Shown here piece after piece: positions 45,372 to 54,849 of a stretch of 64,000 nucleotides of DNA. The DNA lies in the NCBI GenBank assembly GCA_017303905.1, contig JAFLBH010000003.1, positions 124,001-188,000 of the forward strand. Direction: 5' to 3'. This DNA is from Bacteroidota bacterium (lineage in GTDB: Bacteria > Bacteroidota > Bacteroidia > B-17B0 > Aurantibacillaceae). Position numbers and translations under genes: made by a program. The notes under the pieces are model-generated. The model was not told the DNA's origin, ran no database searches, and saw only the letters and a list, made by a program, of their open reading frames with translations. The stretch's first letter is position 1, and each line of letters starts with the position of its first letter.

Positions 45372-46139
45372 ATGAAAACTTACAATTTAAAACCAAACAT
45401 GAAACAAGACTACGACACATACAGCACTGAAGATAAAGCTGTATGGTCGACACTGTTTAATCGCCAAAAGGAACTTTTGGAAAAAAATGCGGCACCCGAA
45501 TTCCTAAGTGCTTTGGAAGAAATTAAATTCAGCTCTGAAAAAATTCCCGACTTTAGGGAAGTTGATGCCATCCTCATGGCTAAAACCGGCTGGAGCCTGG
45601 AGGTCGTAGAGGGTATTATTAATGAATACGACTTCTTTAATTTACTTTCCAATAAAAAATTTCCGGCAACAACCTGGTTGAGAAAACTAAATGAATTGGA
45701 TTATCTGCCTGAACCTGATATGTTTCACGATGTGTTCGGGCATGTTCCGCTTTTAGTAAATAAAGAATACACTAACCTCTTTGAAAGAATTGGTCGTTTA
45801 GGCGTAAAACACAGTGATGATGCCAAGATTCTTCATCAATTAGGAAGATTTTACTGGTTTACCATAGAGTTCGGGCTGGTAAAATTTAAGGGCGAGCTAA
45901 AAATATATGGTGCAGGAATTATTTCCTCCAATGGGGAAAGTAAATACGCACTCAGCTCTACGCCTCAACATTTGCCTTTTGATGTACATGCAATAATAAA
46001 TACGGATTTTGAAAATGATAAAATCCAGGATAAGTATTTTGTTCTTGATTCCTTTAAGCAATTATACAATTGTATGGACGAGCTGGAACGTCTTATCCAT
46101 GAGGAATCATTTAGCAAGGAGAAAAGTTATATTGGATAG
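45372..46139 (+). CDS. phhA: Phenylalanine 4-monooxygenase
   Basis: A 255-residue pterin-dependent aromatic amino acid hydroxylase converting phenylalanine to tyrosine with O2. The iron ligands are H119 and H124 in HDVFGHVPLL and E166 in FYWFTIEFGLVK, the bacterial monomeric type with no regulatory ACT domain. The frame is open from 45246, but that stretch includes the leader and terminator; the ATG at 45372 (MKTYNLKPNM) is the sensible start. Expression is probably controlled by the leader-peptide attenuator directly upstream. The pterin cofactor genes are not in the window. Confidence 0.95.
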   Translation: MKTYNLKPNMKQDYDTYSTEDKAVWSTLFNRQKELLEKNAAPEFLSALEEIKFSSEKIPDFREVDAILMAKTGWSLEVVEGIINEYDFFNLLSNKKFPATTWLRKLNELDYLPEPDMFHDVFGHVPLLVNKEYTNLFERIGRLGVKHSDDAKILHQLGRFYWFTIEFGLVKFKGELKIYGAGIISSNGESKYALSSTPQHLPFDVHAIINTDFENDKIQDKYFVLDSFKQLYNCMDELERLIHEESFSKEKSYIG

Positions 46140-46161
46140 TCGGCAAAAATTTATATATTTG
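46132..46161 (+). promoter_or_regulatory. Promoter of the cobalamin riboswitch transcript
   Basis: TTG at 46132-46134, 19 bases, then TATATTTG at 46154-46161: a full match to the Bacteroidota consensus. Transcription would start about 46166, immediately before the riboswitch. Confidence 0.8.
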
Positions 46162-46165
46162 CTGT

Positions 46166-46340
46166 GTTAATGGTTCTTTTTTAAAAAGATTAATAGGGAA
46201 TTGCGTGAAGAGCAATCTAATTCGCAAACAGTACCCGCTGCTGTGATTCTCAAATGATTTCGGTAATTCTACGCCACTGTTTTAAACGGGAAGGCTACCG
46301 AAAGAGATAAGTCAGAAGACCTGCCACTAACAACAAATTT
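46166..46340 (+). ncRNA. Cobalamin (B12) riboswitch
   Basis: The region carries the conserved cobalamin-riboswitch blocks in order: an early AATAGGGAAT, CCCGCTGCTGTGAT, GCCACTG followed by CGGGAAGGC, and the B12-box end AAGTCAGAAGACCTGCC (46309-46325). It lies between an exact promoter and a TonB-dependent receptor gene, as in other Bacteroidota btuB operons. When adenosyl- or another cobalamin binds, the downstream operon should be repressed. No strong terminator follows, so control is more likely by blocking translation initiation. Confidence 0.94.
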
Positions 46341-46440
46341 GTAGCTTTCGGGATGTGAAGCCACAAGGCAATTAAAGTATAATTGTTTTTTATTTCCCGT
46401 ATTGATGCAAATGATTGTTCGAATAGAATAATTATTTGTG

Positions 46441-48387
46441 ATGATTTTATGTAAAAACAACATATCTGTTTTTAAAGTATGCATTTTATGCCTCGCTTTA
46501 AACTGTCTTTGTACTTCATTAAAAGCACAGAGCAAAGACAGTTTACGCGTAGATTTGAATGAGGTGACCATTACCAGCATCAAACCAAAGCAATTTAATG
46601 CCGTTAAAAAAACACAGATGTTCGATTCTATAACATCAAAAAACTTTCTCCAACAAAACCTGTCTGATATTTTATCCGTTAATTCCCCAGTATTCATTAA
46701 GAATTATGGTCCCGGTAATTTAAGTTCTGCTGCTTTCAGAGGAGGAAACGCTTCACAATCGCCTGTGTTATGGAACGGCTTTAACATTCAGAATCCTATG
46801 TTAGGACAAAATGATTTCTCGCAATTACCGGTTTTTATTTTTGATAAAATCGGAATTGAATACGGTGGTTCCGCCGCCACTTGGGGAAGCGGTGCGATGG
46901 GAGGAAGTATTCATTTAAATAACAACAATGAGTTTGAAAAAGGATTCCGCACTTTATTAAATCTCGGACTAGGCTCTTATGCAAATAAAAAATTAAACTC
47001 ATTATTACATTTCTCGAATAGAAAATTCAGTAGTAATACAAAGGTTTATTTTAATGAAGCCCAAAATGATTTTGAATTTAAAGACAGTACGTTAAAAAGA
47101 CAGTTACATGCGAATTATGTAATAAAAGGATTTCTGCAGGAAATAAGTTGGATGCTATTGAAAAATCAATCCATCAATGTAAAAGCCTGGTACCAACAAA
47201 GTTTCCGCAACCTACCTCCTACTCTGGGAAATAAAACAAGTAAAGCCTCACAGGAAGATGACAACTTAAAACTAACTGCCGATTGGCATTATACAGGTAA
47301 AAACATCACACCGTCGGTACGCGTTGCTTACTTTAATGATCAACTTAACTACACCGATAGCCTCGCAGGAATTTTTTCAAATAGCAAAACAAAAACCTTT
47401 ATAGCGGAAGCAGACGCTAAATATAATTTAGGAAAACTACATCAGATTTACATGGGTTATAACTTCACCAATTATAATGCTCAAACAAATAACTACATTC
47501 AAAACAATCCCGAACTTACTAAGCAAGCGGTTTTATTAGGTTACCAATTGAATATGCTGAATGGAAAGTTGGTATATGAATTACATTTAAGAAAGGAGTT
47601 TTCAGATGCATTTGAAATTCCGTTTACGGGAAATACCGGTTTATACTTTTTAGCATTCAAAAATCTTAAGTTAAAATTAAACGCCGCCAAGATATATCGT
47701 CTGCCAACACTTAATGATTTATATTGGGCCAATGGCGGCAACCCGGATTTAAAACCGGAAGAAGGTATGACTTACGAGGGAGGATTTGAATTCAAACAAC
47801 AAACGAATGATTTTATACTACAATCAGAAATGACCTACTTCAATAAAACCATCAGTAATTGGATTGCCTGGGTGCCGGGTCCGGGAGGAAATCCAACGCC
47901 TATCAATTTAGCAAAGGTTTACAGCAGGGGTACAGAAACATCAAACTTTATAGCCTACAATCATAAATCGCTACTATGCAAAATAGGGTTTAACAGCGCT
48001 TATGTGTTGTCGAACGTTATTCAGTCTAATTTAATTAATGATGCTTCGGTAAACAAGCAATTAATTTACACACCACGTTACAATTACGGTGGAAGTTTTA
48101 TTTTAGCCTACGAACAATTTACACTTTCTTATTATCATAATTACATTGGATACCGTTTTACAAGCAGTGATAACAACAGCTGGCTGCAACCTTATCAGGT
48201 AGCCAATTTTAAAATGAGTTATACTTTTAAAATAAATCACTTAAATGCAACTACCGCTATTCATATTAACAATCTGTTTAATTCAGATTACAAAATAATT
48301 GACCAAAGACCAATGCCGTTGCGCAACTATGAATTTGGATTAACTCTTAATTATTATAAACCAAAAAACAAAAACAATTCAATATAA
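46441..48387 (+). CDS. btuB: TonB-dependent vitamin B12 receptor, BtuB-like
   Basis: A 648-residue outer-membrane receptor. A signal peptide (about 1-30, ending SLKAQ) leads to a TonB-box/plug region (VDLNEVTITSI, then FRGGNASQSPVLWNGFNIQN and GSGAMGGSIHLNN) and a 22-strand-type barrel closing with ISNLFNSDYKI-like and MPLRNYEFGLTLNY segments. The riboswitch directly upstream and BtuG/BtuH-like genes downstream make B12 or a related corrinoid the substrate. A GTG at 46438 precedes the ATG at 46441; I use the ATG. Confidence 0.9.
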   Translation: MILCKNNISVFKVCILCLALNCLCTSLKAQSKDSLRVDLNEVTITSIKPKQFNAVKKTQMFDSITSKNFLQQNLSDILSVNSPVFIKNYGPGNLSSAAFRGGNASQSPVLWNGFNIQNPMLGQNDFSQLPVFIFDKIGIEYGGSAATWGSGAMGGSIHLNNNNEFEKGFRTLLNLGLGSYANKKLNSLLHFSNRKFSSNTKVYFNEAQNDFEFKDSTLKRQLHANYVIKGFLQEISWMLLKNQSINVKAWYQQSFRNLPPTLGNKTSKASQEDDNLKLTADWHYTGKNITPSVRVAYFNDQLNYTDSLAGIFSNSKTKTFIAEADAKYNLGKLHQIYMGYNFTNYNAQTNNYIQNNPELTKQAVLLGYQLNMLNGKLVYELHLRKEFSDAFEIPFTGNTGLYFLAFKNLKLKLNAAKIYRLPTLNDLYWANGGNPDLKPEEGMTYEGGFEFKQQTNDFILQSEMTYFNKTISNWIAWVPGPGGNPTPINLAKVYSRGTETSNFIAYNHKSLLCKIGFNSAYVLSNVIQSNLINDASVNKQLIYTPRYNYGGSFILAYEQFTLSYYHNYIGYRFTSSDNNSWLQPYQVANFKMSYTFKINHLNATTAIHINNLFNSDYKIIDQRPMPLRNYEFGLTLNYYKPKNKNNSI

Positions 48388-48398
48388 AAATCAAGCTT

Positions 48399-49376
48399 AT
48401 GAAAAAAACAATTACTTTATTTTTAGCTTTCTTCCTTGTGCAGACTTATGCTCAGACTGTAGCCGATTTCGAATCTTTTAGCTTACCCGCTGATTCATTT
48501 TATTACAACTCTACAACAAAAGACTGGCAAACCAACAATGCAGTATTTCAATATGAGTGGGATACCAACTTTGGTGGCTTTTGGAGTAAGGGATTTTCCT
48601 ATACCAACAAAAACGATACTGCCAATGGAGGATTTATGAATCTATACAATTGCGCCGCAGGAAAAGGTTATAACAACTCCAATTATTATGTAAGCGCGCA
48701 AAACAATGGAATCATTCGTTTAAAAACATCTACCGATAACAAAGTAGACGGATTTTATATTACTAACTCAACTTATGCCTATAAATCAATGAAAAATGGT
48801 GATGCCTTCGCGAAAAAATTCGGAGGAACAACAGGCAACGATCCGGATTGGTTTAAGATTACCATTAAAGGTTTTTTAGGCGGCACCATGAAAACAGATA
48901 GCACAGAATTCTATTTAGCGGATTTTCGTTCAAGTAATAATTCGTTAGATTACATTTTAAAAACATGGCAATGGGTAAATTGTAGTAATCTCGGTGTGGT
49001 TGACAGTATTCAGTTTTTTATGTATTCAAGCGATGTGGGAAGTTTTGGAATGAACACACCTGCATTCTTTAATATCGACAATTTCACGACCAGTAAAGTT
49101 GTGGGGATAAAAGAAAACACTTTGTTTGCTCAGTTTAATTCCTACCCGAATCCTGCATCTGACAACATTTACTTTTCTCTTATTTCCAACGAAACATTTG
49201 ATGCGGAAATAAAAATCATCAATGCGCTTGGAATTGAAGTAAGGAAAGAAAACAAAAACATTCAAGCCGGACCAAACAATTTCCAATTAAACATCAGCGA
49301 ACTGACAAGTGGTTTATATTTCATCGAAATGAATCATCAGGAAAACAAACACACTTATAAATTGATTAAAAATTAA
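48399..49376 (+). CDS. DUF4465 surface protein, BtuH-like, with T9SS sorting domain
   Basis: A 325-residue exported protein (signal peptide about 1-18, TYAQ). The body matches the DUF4465 pattern: DFESFSLPADSFYYN near the start, YNSNYYVSAQNN-like segments, DGFYITNSTYAYKSMKNGDA, GNDPDWFKITIKGFLGG, STEFYLADFR and GSFGMNTPAFFNIDNF. A protein of this family has been described as a B12-binding surface protein (BtuH) in Bacteroides; I give that from memory. Here the C-terminus (about 250-325, FNSYPNPASDNIYFS to YKLIKN) is a T9SS sorting domain, so the protein is delivered by T9SS rather than as a lipoprotein. It lies 11 bp after btuB. Confidence 0.87.
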   Translation: MKKTITLFLAFFLVQTYAQTVADFESFSLPADSFYYNSTTKDWQTNNAVFQYEWDTNFGGFWSKGFSYTNKNDTANGGFMNLYNCAAGKGYNNSNYYVSAQNNGIIRLKTSTDNKVDGFYITNSTYAYKSMKNGDAFAKKFGGTTGNDPDWFKITIKGFLGGTMKTDSTEFYLADFRSSNNSLDYILKTWQWVNCSNLGVVDSIQFFMYSSDVGSFGMNTPAFFNIDNFTTSKVVGIKENTLFAQFNSYPNPASDNIYFSLISNETFDAEIKIINALGIEVRKENKNIQAGPNNFQLNISELTSGLYFIEMNHQENKHTYKLIKN

Positions 49377-50350
49377 TGAAGTCATTACTCCTTACTATAT
49401 TTACTTTATTCGCGCTTGTTTCCTCGGCTCAATTTCATGGACCGGTGGGAAGCGCTAATTCAATTGCCATGCATACAGACAGTAATGCATTTATTGCATG
49501 GGCAAAAGAATGTAAAGTAACTAGGGGTTATCAAGATATTTCCAATACAAACTTAGGACTTGTTACAGTAGGTGATAGCTCCTTTGCCATTGGAAAAGCC
49601 GATGCAGGAATTGTAAGTTTGGGTGACGGAGGAAGTGCCATCATAACATTTAGCGCTCCAATTTCAAATGGTCCGGGTTATGATTTTGCAGTTTTTGAGA
49701 ATGCGTTTAACGATTCATTTTTAGAATTAGCTTTTGTTGAAGTAAGCAGCGATGGTATCAACTTTGTGCGCTTTCCATCGGTTTCTAACTCGCCTTTAAA
49801 TCCGCAGTTCGATAACAATGCGAATATGGATGCGACTAAACTTAATAATCTGGCAGGAAAATATCGTGCATTATACGGAACACCATTTGATTTACAAGAA
49901 TTATCCTCATCACCGCAATTAGACATTGACAATATAACACACGTTAAAATCATTGATGTAATTGGGAATGTAATGCCTCCTTACGTTAGTTTTGACTCCA
50001 ACAACAACGCGATTAACGACCCCTGGCCAACGCCTTTTCCACAAGGAGGATTTGATTTAGATGCTGTAGGCGTGATCCATCAAAAAGCGGTTGGTATTCA
50101 TGAACTAGAAAATAATTCCTTGTTTAGTTTCTACCCTAACCCTGCAAAAGACCAGATAAACATACAATTGAAAGGTGTTAACGAAACAGCTTCTGTAATT
50201 TTAACCGATGTACTTGGAAATATTCGCATGGAACATGAATTCAAATCTAATTTGGCAGTGCTAAACATGAGCGAACTCAGTTCAGGTATTTATTTTATCA
50301 GTATACATTCAGGAAATCAAGTTTGCTCTAAAAAAATCATTAAGGAATGA
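49376..50350 (+). CDS. T9SS cell surface protein of the B12 locus
   Basis: A 324-residue protein with a signal peptide (about 1-18, VSSAQ), a beta-sandwich-like body (GYDFAVFENAFNDSFLELAF, VSSDGINFVRFPSVSNS, GGFDLDAVGVIHQKA), and a T9SS C-terminal domain (about 250-324, FSFYPNPAKDQINIQ to SKKIIKE). It overlaps the DUF4465 gene stop by one base and the BtuG-like gene start by 4 bp, so it is plainly part of the B12 operon. No described function is known to me; it may bind corrinoid or organise the receptor complex. Confidence 0.82.
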   Translation: MKSLLLTIFTLFALVSSAQFHGPVGSANSIAMHTDSNAFIAWAKECKVTRGYQDISNTNLGLVTVGDSSFAIGKADAGIVSLGDGGSAIITFSAPISNGPGYDFAVFENAFNDSFLELAFVEVSSDGINFVRFPSVSNSPLNPQFDNNANMDATKLNNLAGKYRALYGTPFDLQELSSSPQLDIDNITHVKIIDVIGNVMPPYVSFDSNNNAINDPWPTPFPQGGFDLDAVGVIHQKAVGIHELENNSLFSFYPNPAKDQINIQLKGVNETASVILTDVLGNIRMEHEFKSNLAVLNMSELSSGIYFISIHSGNQVCSKKIIKE

Positions 50351-51378
50351 GAATAACCTTTTACATATTATTCTTTGCTCTTCTTACTTCTTGTGTAAAA
50401 GACAAACCGAATGAACAATTGCAACCGGAAGTATCATTAGGTAATGGCGCCAAAGTGTACATTACTAACGAAGGCAATTATGGTAGCAACAATGCTTCGG
50501 TAAGTTTATATGAAGCAGAGAGTGGAAATGTTATTCAGGATATTTATAAAACACAAAACAATAATGCGGCACTTGGCGATGTTTGCCAGAGTATGATAAA
50601 AATAAACAACCACTATTATATTGTTGTAAACAATTCTGGTAAAATAACAGTCGTATCTCCTGACAATTTCAAACATCAATTAACCATTACCGGATTTAAT
50701 TCGCCGCGTTATATTCTGCCTGTTTCGCCGAACAAAGCATATGTAAGCGATTTGTATGCTAATTCCATTTCTATATTGGACTTAAATTCCAATACAAAAT
50801 CAGGCAGCATTCCTTTAAATGGCTGGAATGAACAAATGCTTTTACTCTTTAACAAAGCTTTCGTCACAAATTTGAAGTCGGATTACTTATATGTAATTAA
50901 TACCATTACAGATCAAATCAGCGATAGTATTTTAGTTGGCCCCAATGCAGGAAGCATCGTCTTAGATAAAAATTCGAAACTTTGGGTATTAAGCGGAGGA
51001 AACAGCAGCACAAGCACCTTAGCAAAACTTACCAGAATAAATCCGGTGAACTTACAAATTGAAACAGCGTTTACATTTAACGGTTCTGACAAACCGGGGA
51101 ATCTTTGCATTAATTCAACACGCGATATTGTTTATTTCCTTAATACGCATATCTATAAAATGGGTATTAGTGATACTAATTTGCCGACTTCATCGTTTAT
51201 TAGCGGTAGCGGTCATACTTTTTATGGGCTTGCCGTAAATGTAAACAATAATGATATTTATGTTAGCGATGCCATTGATTACATTCAAAAATCGACTATT
51301 ATGGTTTATTCTTCAGCAGGAAATCAAAAAACCACATTTAAAGCCGGCATCAATGCTTCAGGTTTTTATTTTGAATAA
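50347..51378 (+). CDS. btuG: BtuG-like beta-propeller lipoprotein (YncE/DUF5074 type)
   Basis: A 343-residue lipoprotein (MRITFYILFFALLTSC, lipobox cysteine at about 16). The mature part is a seven-bladed propeller: VYITNEGNYGSNNASVSLYE, then blades such as AYVSDLYANSISILDL and DIYVSDAIDY. The N-terminal NEGNYGSNNASVSLYE segment and GDVCQSMIKIN agree with BtuG, the high-affinity surface B12-binding partner of BtuB in Bacteroides. It starts as ATGA, overlapping the previous stop. No T9SS domain is present, so it would reach the surface as a lipoprotein. Confidence 0.85.
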   Translation: MRITFYILFFALLTSCVKDKPNEQLQPEVSLGNGAKVYITNEGNYGSNNASVSLYEAESGNVIQDIYKTQNNNAALGDVCQSMIKINNHYYIVVNNSGKITVVSPDNFKHQLTITGFNSPRYILPVSPNKAYVSDLYANSISILDLNSNTKSGSIPLNGWNEQMLLLFNKAFVTNLKSDYLYVINTITDQISDSILVGPNAGSIVLDKNSKLWVLSGGNSSTSTLAKLTRINPVNLQIETAFTFNGSDKPGNLCINSTRDIVYFLNTHIYKMGISDTNLPTSSFISGSGHTFYGLAVNVNNNDIYVSDAIDYIQKSTIMVYSSAGNQKTTFKAGINASGFYFE

Positions 51379-51448
51379 ACGCAAGTTAAATCAAAACAAA
51401 TCTCCTTTTTACCTTATATTACTATTAATTATGGCTATATTTACTTAG

Positions 51449-52600
51449 CTTAAATTAAAACGTATCATCAATTCTGTAAACATAATTTCCTTCGACATTC
51501 CCTATCCTGCCAATTATGGCGGTGTAATAGATGTGTTTTATAAAATAAAACAACTGCATCAAAACGGAATAAAAATTCATTTACACTGTTTTGAATATGG
51601 AAGGGCGCATGCGAAAGAGTTAGAAGCATTATGTGAGAAAGTATATTATTATAAGCGTAAGACAGGTATCATGAATATCTTTTCTTTGTTGCCTTATAAC
51701 GTGAAATCAAGGCAATCGGAGGAATTAGCGCAAAATTTATTGACGAATAATTTTCCCATCATTTTTGAAGTACTTCATACATGTTATTTAATGAGTGATG
51801 TACGATTCGAAAAACGTTTAAAGATCTATCGCCACAGTAATATCGAACACGATTATTATTATCACTTAGCGCAATCAGAGAAAAAAGCTTTCAAAAAAGT
51901 ATATCTGAATGAAGAAGCAAGGAAACTTAAGAATTTTGAAAAAGTCGTTGAACATGCGAATCTGATATTGGCAGTTAACGAAGATGATACCTCCTATTTC
52001 AAAAAGAATTATCCGAAAGTACCATGCGAGTTTTTACCCAGCTTTCATCCGAACGATACGGTTTCTTCACTATCCGGTAAAGGAGACTATATTTTATACA
52101 ATGGCAACCTCAGCGTTTCAGAAAATTACGCGGCTGTTTTATGGTTGCTTGAAAATGTATTCAATAAAATAAACTCACCGATTATCATTGCCGGATTGAA
52201 TCCGCCCGCTTTTTTATATGATAAAATTAAAAAAATGAAGCATGTGCAACTAATTGCCAACCCTTCCGAAGCACAGATGAACAAATTGATTGAAGAGGCG
52301 CATATTCATGTACTTTACACCGAACAGGCAACCGGACTCAAATTAAAACTAGTGAATGTGCTATTTAAAGGCCGCTTCGTGGTGTGTAACGATAAAATGC
52401 TGCAAGGTACCGGAATTAATAGCAACTCTACGCTGGCGATTGGTAATAACCCACCAGAAATGATTAAAGCTATTGAATCATTAATGGAAATGGATTACAA
52501 TGCGACTTTCATGGAAGAAAGAAAAAAACAAGTAAGCCGTTTTTCCAATCAGCAAAATGCAGAGAAATTGCTCTCACTGATTAATAAACCAACGGCGTAA
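51449..52600 (+). CDS. Glycosyltransferase with no canonical start codon
   Basis: A GT-B glycosyltransferase. The frame containing the homologous N-terminus (NIISFDIPYPANYGGVIDVF) runs back to 51449 after an in-frame TAG at 51446-51448, yet contains no ATG, GTG or TTG before GTG 51533, which would remove the conserved DIPYPANYGG loop. A TATATTTA box (7 of 8) at 51436-51443 predicts a start of transcription near 51449, so the message would begin at or beside CTT AAA TTA AAA CGT. I therefore list the longer frame; the true initiation codon is unclear (perhaps CTT, ATC or ATT). The rest (HLHCFEYGR, YRHSNIEHDYYY, LYNGNLSVSENYAAV, VNVLFKGRFVVCND) is intact. Confidence 0.7.
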   Translation, partial: LKLKRIINSVNIISFDIPYPANYGGVIDVFYKIKQLHQNGIKIHLHCFEYGRAHAKELEALCEKVYYYKRKTGIMNIFSLLPYNVKSRQSEELAQNLLTNNFPIIFEVLHTCYLMSDVRFEKRLKIYRHSNIEHDYYYHLAQSEKKAFKKVYLNEEARKLKNFEKVVEHANLILAVNEDDTSYFKKNYPKVPCEFLPSFHPNDTVSSLSGKGDYILYNGNLSVSENYAAVLWLLENVFNKINSPIIIAGLNPPAFLYDKIKKMKHVQLIANPSEAQMNKLIEEAHIHVLYTEQATGLKLKLVNVLFKGRFVVCNDKMLQGTGINSNSTLAIGNNPPEMIKAIESLMEMDYNATFMEERKKQVSRFSNQQNAEKLLSLINKPTA

Positions 52601-52606
52601 GAAGCA

Positions 52607-54769
52607 TTACTTACTCACAATATTCATCTCTTGTAAGAGATAACCCGCACCTGCAAATTTATCAATGATAAACAGCGTGTAACGAACATCCAGCACAATA
52701 TTGCGGCACTGATTTGGATTATACATCACATCACTCATCGTACCTTCCCAATTCCTGTCGAAATTGGTTCCAATTAATTCGCCTTTGGCATTTAAAACCG
52801 GACTACCGCTGTTACCGCCTGTAGTATGATTAGAAGCAATAAATGCAACGCGTAACTTTCCGTCTTTATCGGCGTACTGACCATAATCTTTCTTCGTATA
52901 CAACTCTTTCAATTTTGGAAACACATTAAACTCGTCATCACCCGGCTTTTCCTTCTCCATGATTCCATCTAAAGTGGTGTAATGCTTATACGATACGCCG
53001 TCGCGTGGTTCGTAATCATTCACTTTACCATAAGCGACGCGCAAGGTTGAATTCGCATCCGGCCAAAACTTTTTATCCTTCATCAAATCGCGCATGGCTT
53101 TTACATATTCCTTTTGTAATTCATTAATATGTAACTCATCGTAATTGGCCTGAGGTATAACAGCCGTTTGATAATATTTTACTATACCGGCAGTCATTTT
53201 ATAATACGGATCGCGTTCGTATAAAGCAGCATTCTGCTCGAAATCATCCAGCATCGCTTTCGCTTTAGTATTATCGATAAAACTGGAGTTCTCATATAAA
53301 AACTTAGCAACGGAAGCACCGTCGTTGTTGTGAGCCGACAATAAAGAATCCAAATAAAAAGGACGATTGATTTTCTCTACACCTTTCACATATTCATTTA
53401 ACATGGCTGTACAAAGTTTAATATCCGTTTCCTTATTCATATTCCGGAAAGGAATCGACTTTTTAATAGTCTTCAATAAATCATCAAACTTATTGTCTTT
53501 TCCTGCATTTTTCTTTTTCAGTTCGTTAAAAATATTGATGAAATTCATTGTGAAACGTATACCGTCAATTCCCATCAAACACTCGCTGTAATAATCCATC
53601 TGTTTGCTGAGAGTGGAATACTCGGCGTAAATCTTCTTAAACTCGTTAAACATATCATCGAGTTTACCTTTGTAAGCTGAGTTGGCATTGGCCACTGCCA
53701 AAAATTCTTTTTCAAATTCACGCTTTTTCTCAACTGCATTATAGCTTTTCAAGCCTTGCATTTCGCCGTACCATTTTTTGTAATAGTTAGCAACACCTGC
53801 GTAAGCATTCGCGTACATTAAACGAACTTCATTACTTTTCTTCATATCCTCTTCCATGATAGCCAAACGCTTCTCACGTAAGGCAACACGACGAGGATTG
53901 GTTTCATTCACCAACATTTCAACCGCGTAAGAGGTTAAATACTCCTGAGTTCTTCCCGGAAAACCATACACCATGGTAAAATCGCCCTTCTCATAACCTT
54001 TAATAGAAACAGGTAGTGAATGCTTTGGCGTATAAGGAACATTATCAGGAGAAAAATCAGCCGGCTTATTGTCTTTACCCGCGTAAATACGGAACAATGC
54101 AAAATCCGCATTATGTCGCGGCCACATCCAGTTATCGGTTTCGCCGCCAAATTTACCAATGGACGCAGGAGGTGCGCCAACTAAACGAACATCGCGAAAA
54201 GTTTCGGTAACAAACAAATAATATTCGTTGCCATAGAAAAACGGACGAACAAAAGCACCATAATGTGTTCCTTTAATAGCGTCCGCTTCGATGATTTTAA
54301 TGTTGGCTTTGATAATGGAATCACGTTGTAACTCGGAAGCGTTTGCATTCATGTTATTCATCACGCGGCTTGTCACTTCTTCAATGCTTTTTATAAATGT
54401 GACAGTCAAATTAGGTGTATAAATTTCTTCGTTCTTATTCATCGCCCAAAAACCATTGGTTAAATAATCTTTGGTCACCGTACTGTGATAAACGATGGCG
54501 CCATATCCACAATGGTGATTGGTTAAAACCAATCCTTGCTGCGAAATAATTTCAGCTGTACAACCGCCGCCAAACTGAACGATAGCATCTTTTAAACTGG
54601 ACTTGTTAACGCTGTAAATTTGCTCGGCTGTTAATTTGCAGCCGTTCTTCTTCATGTCTTTAATGTTTAAAGCATTTAAAAGTTGCGGCAGCCACATGCC
54701 TTCATCGGCAAGAGATACAAAACTTAAGAAAATGAAAGGAAAAATTAATAGCGCTTTTCTGAGGTTCAT
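52607..54769 (-). CDS. dpp11: Asp/Glu-specific dipeptidyl peptidase, S46 family (DPP11)
   Basis: A 720-residue exported serine peptidase. The signal peptide starts at ATG 54769 (MNLRKALLIFPFIFLSFVSL); the upstream frame is not homologous. The catalytic histidine lies in TNHHCGYG and the serine in GGNSGSPVL. Eighteen residues after that serine is arginine, in NFDRNWEGTMSD; this position is Arg in Porphyromonas DPP11 (R673, preference for Asp/Glu at P1) and Gly in DPP7. The C-terminus ends VLDVRYTLFIIDKFAGAGYL, usual for the family. It cuts dipeptides from imported peptides in the periplasm. It is 80 bp after the barrel-protein gene. Confidence 0.92.
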   Translation of the reverse strand: MNLRKALLIFPFIFLSFVSLADEGMWLPQLLNALNIKDMKKNGCKLTAEQIYSVNKSSLKDAIVQFGGGCTAEIISQQGLVLTNHHCGYGAIVYHSTVTKDYLTNGFWAMNKNEEIYTPNLTVTFIKSIEEVTSRVMNNMNANASELQRDSIIKANIKIIEADAIKGTHYGAFVRPFFYGNEYYLFVTETFRDVRLVGAPPASIGKFGGETDNWMWPRHNADFALFRIYAGKDNKPADFSPDNVPYTPKHSLPVSIKGYEKGDFTMVYGFPGRTQEYLTSYAVEMLVNETNPRRVALREKRLAIMEEDMKKSNEVRLMYANAYAGVANYYKKWYGEMQGLKSYNAVEKKREFEKEFLAVANANSAYKGKLDDMFNEFKKIYAEYSTLSKQMDYYSECLMGIDGIRFTMNFINIFNELKKKNAGKDNKFDDLLKTIKKSIPFRNMNKETDIKLCTAMLNEYVKGVEKINRPFYLDSLLSAHNNDGASVAKFLYENSSFIDNTKAKAMLDDFEQNAALYERDPYYKMTAGIVKYYQTAVIPQANYDELHINELQKEYVKAMRDLMKDKKFWPDANSTLRVAYGKVNDYEPRDGVSYKHYTTLDGIMEKEKPGDDEFNVFPKLKELYTKKDYGQYADKDGKLRVAFIASNHTTGGNSGSPVLNAKGELIGTNFDRNWEGTMSDVMYNPNQCRNIVLDVRYTLFIIDKFAGAGYLLQEMNIVSK

Positions 54770-54849
54770 GGTTTTATTTTGAGAGTATAAATATACTAAG
54801 GAAATATGTATGTGTTGTCCCCAATTTGGGGGAGATTTTAACCGAAAAC

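Noticed and set aside
46269..46697. 142-residue antisense frame over the riboswitch and btuB start
   Set aside because: It overlaps the riboswitch and the signal peptide of btuB, has no recognisable features, and is a shadow of those elements.
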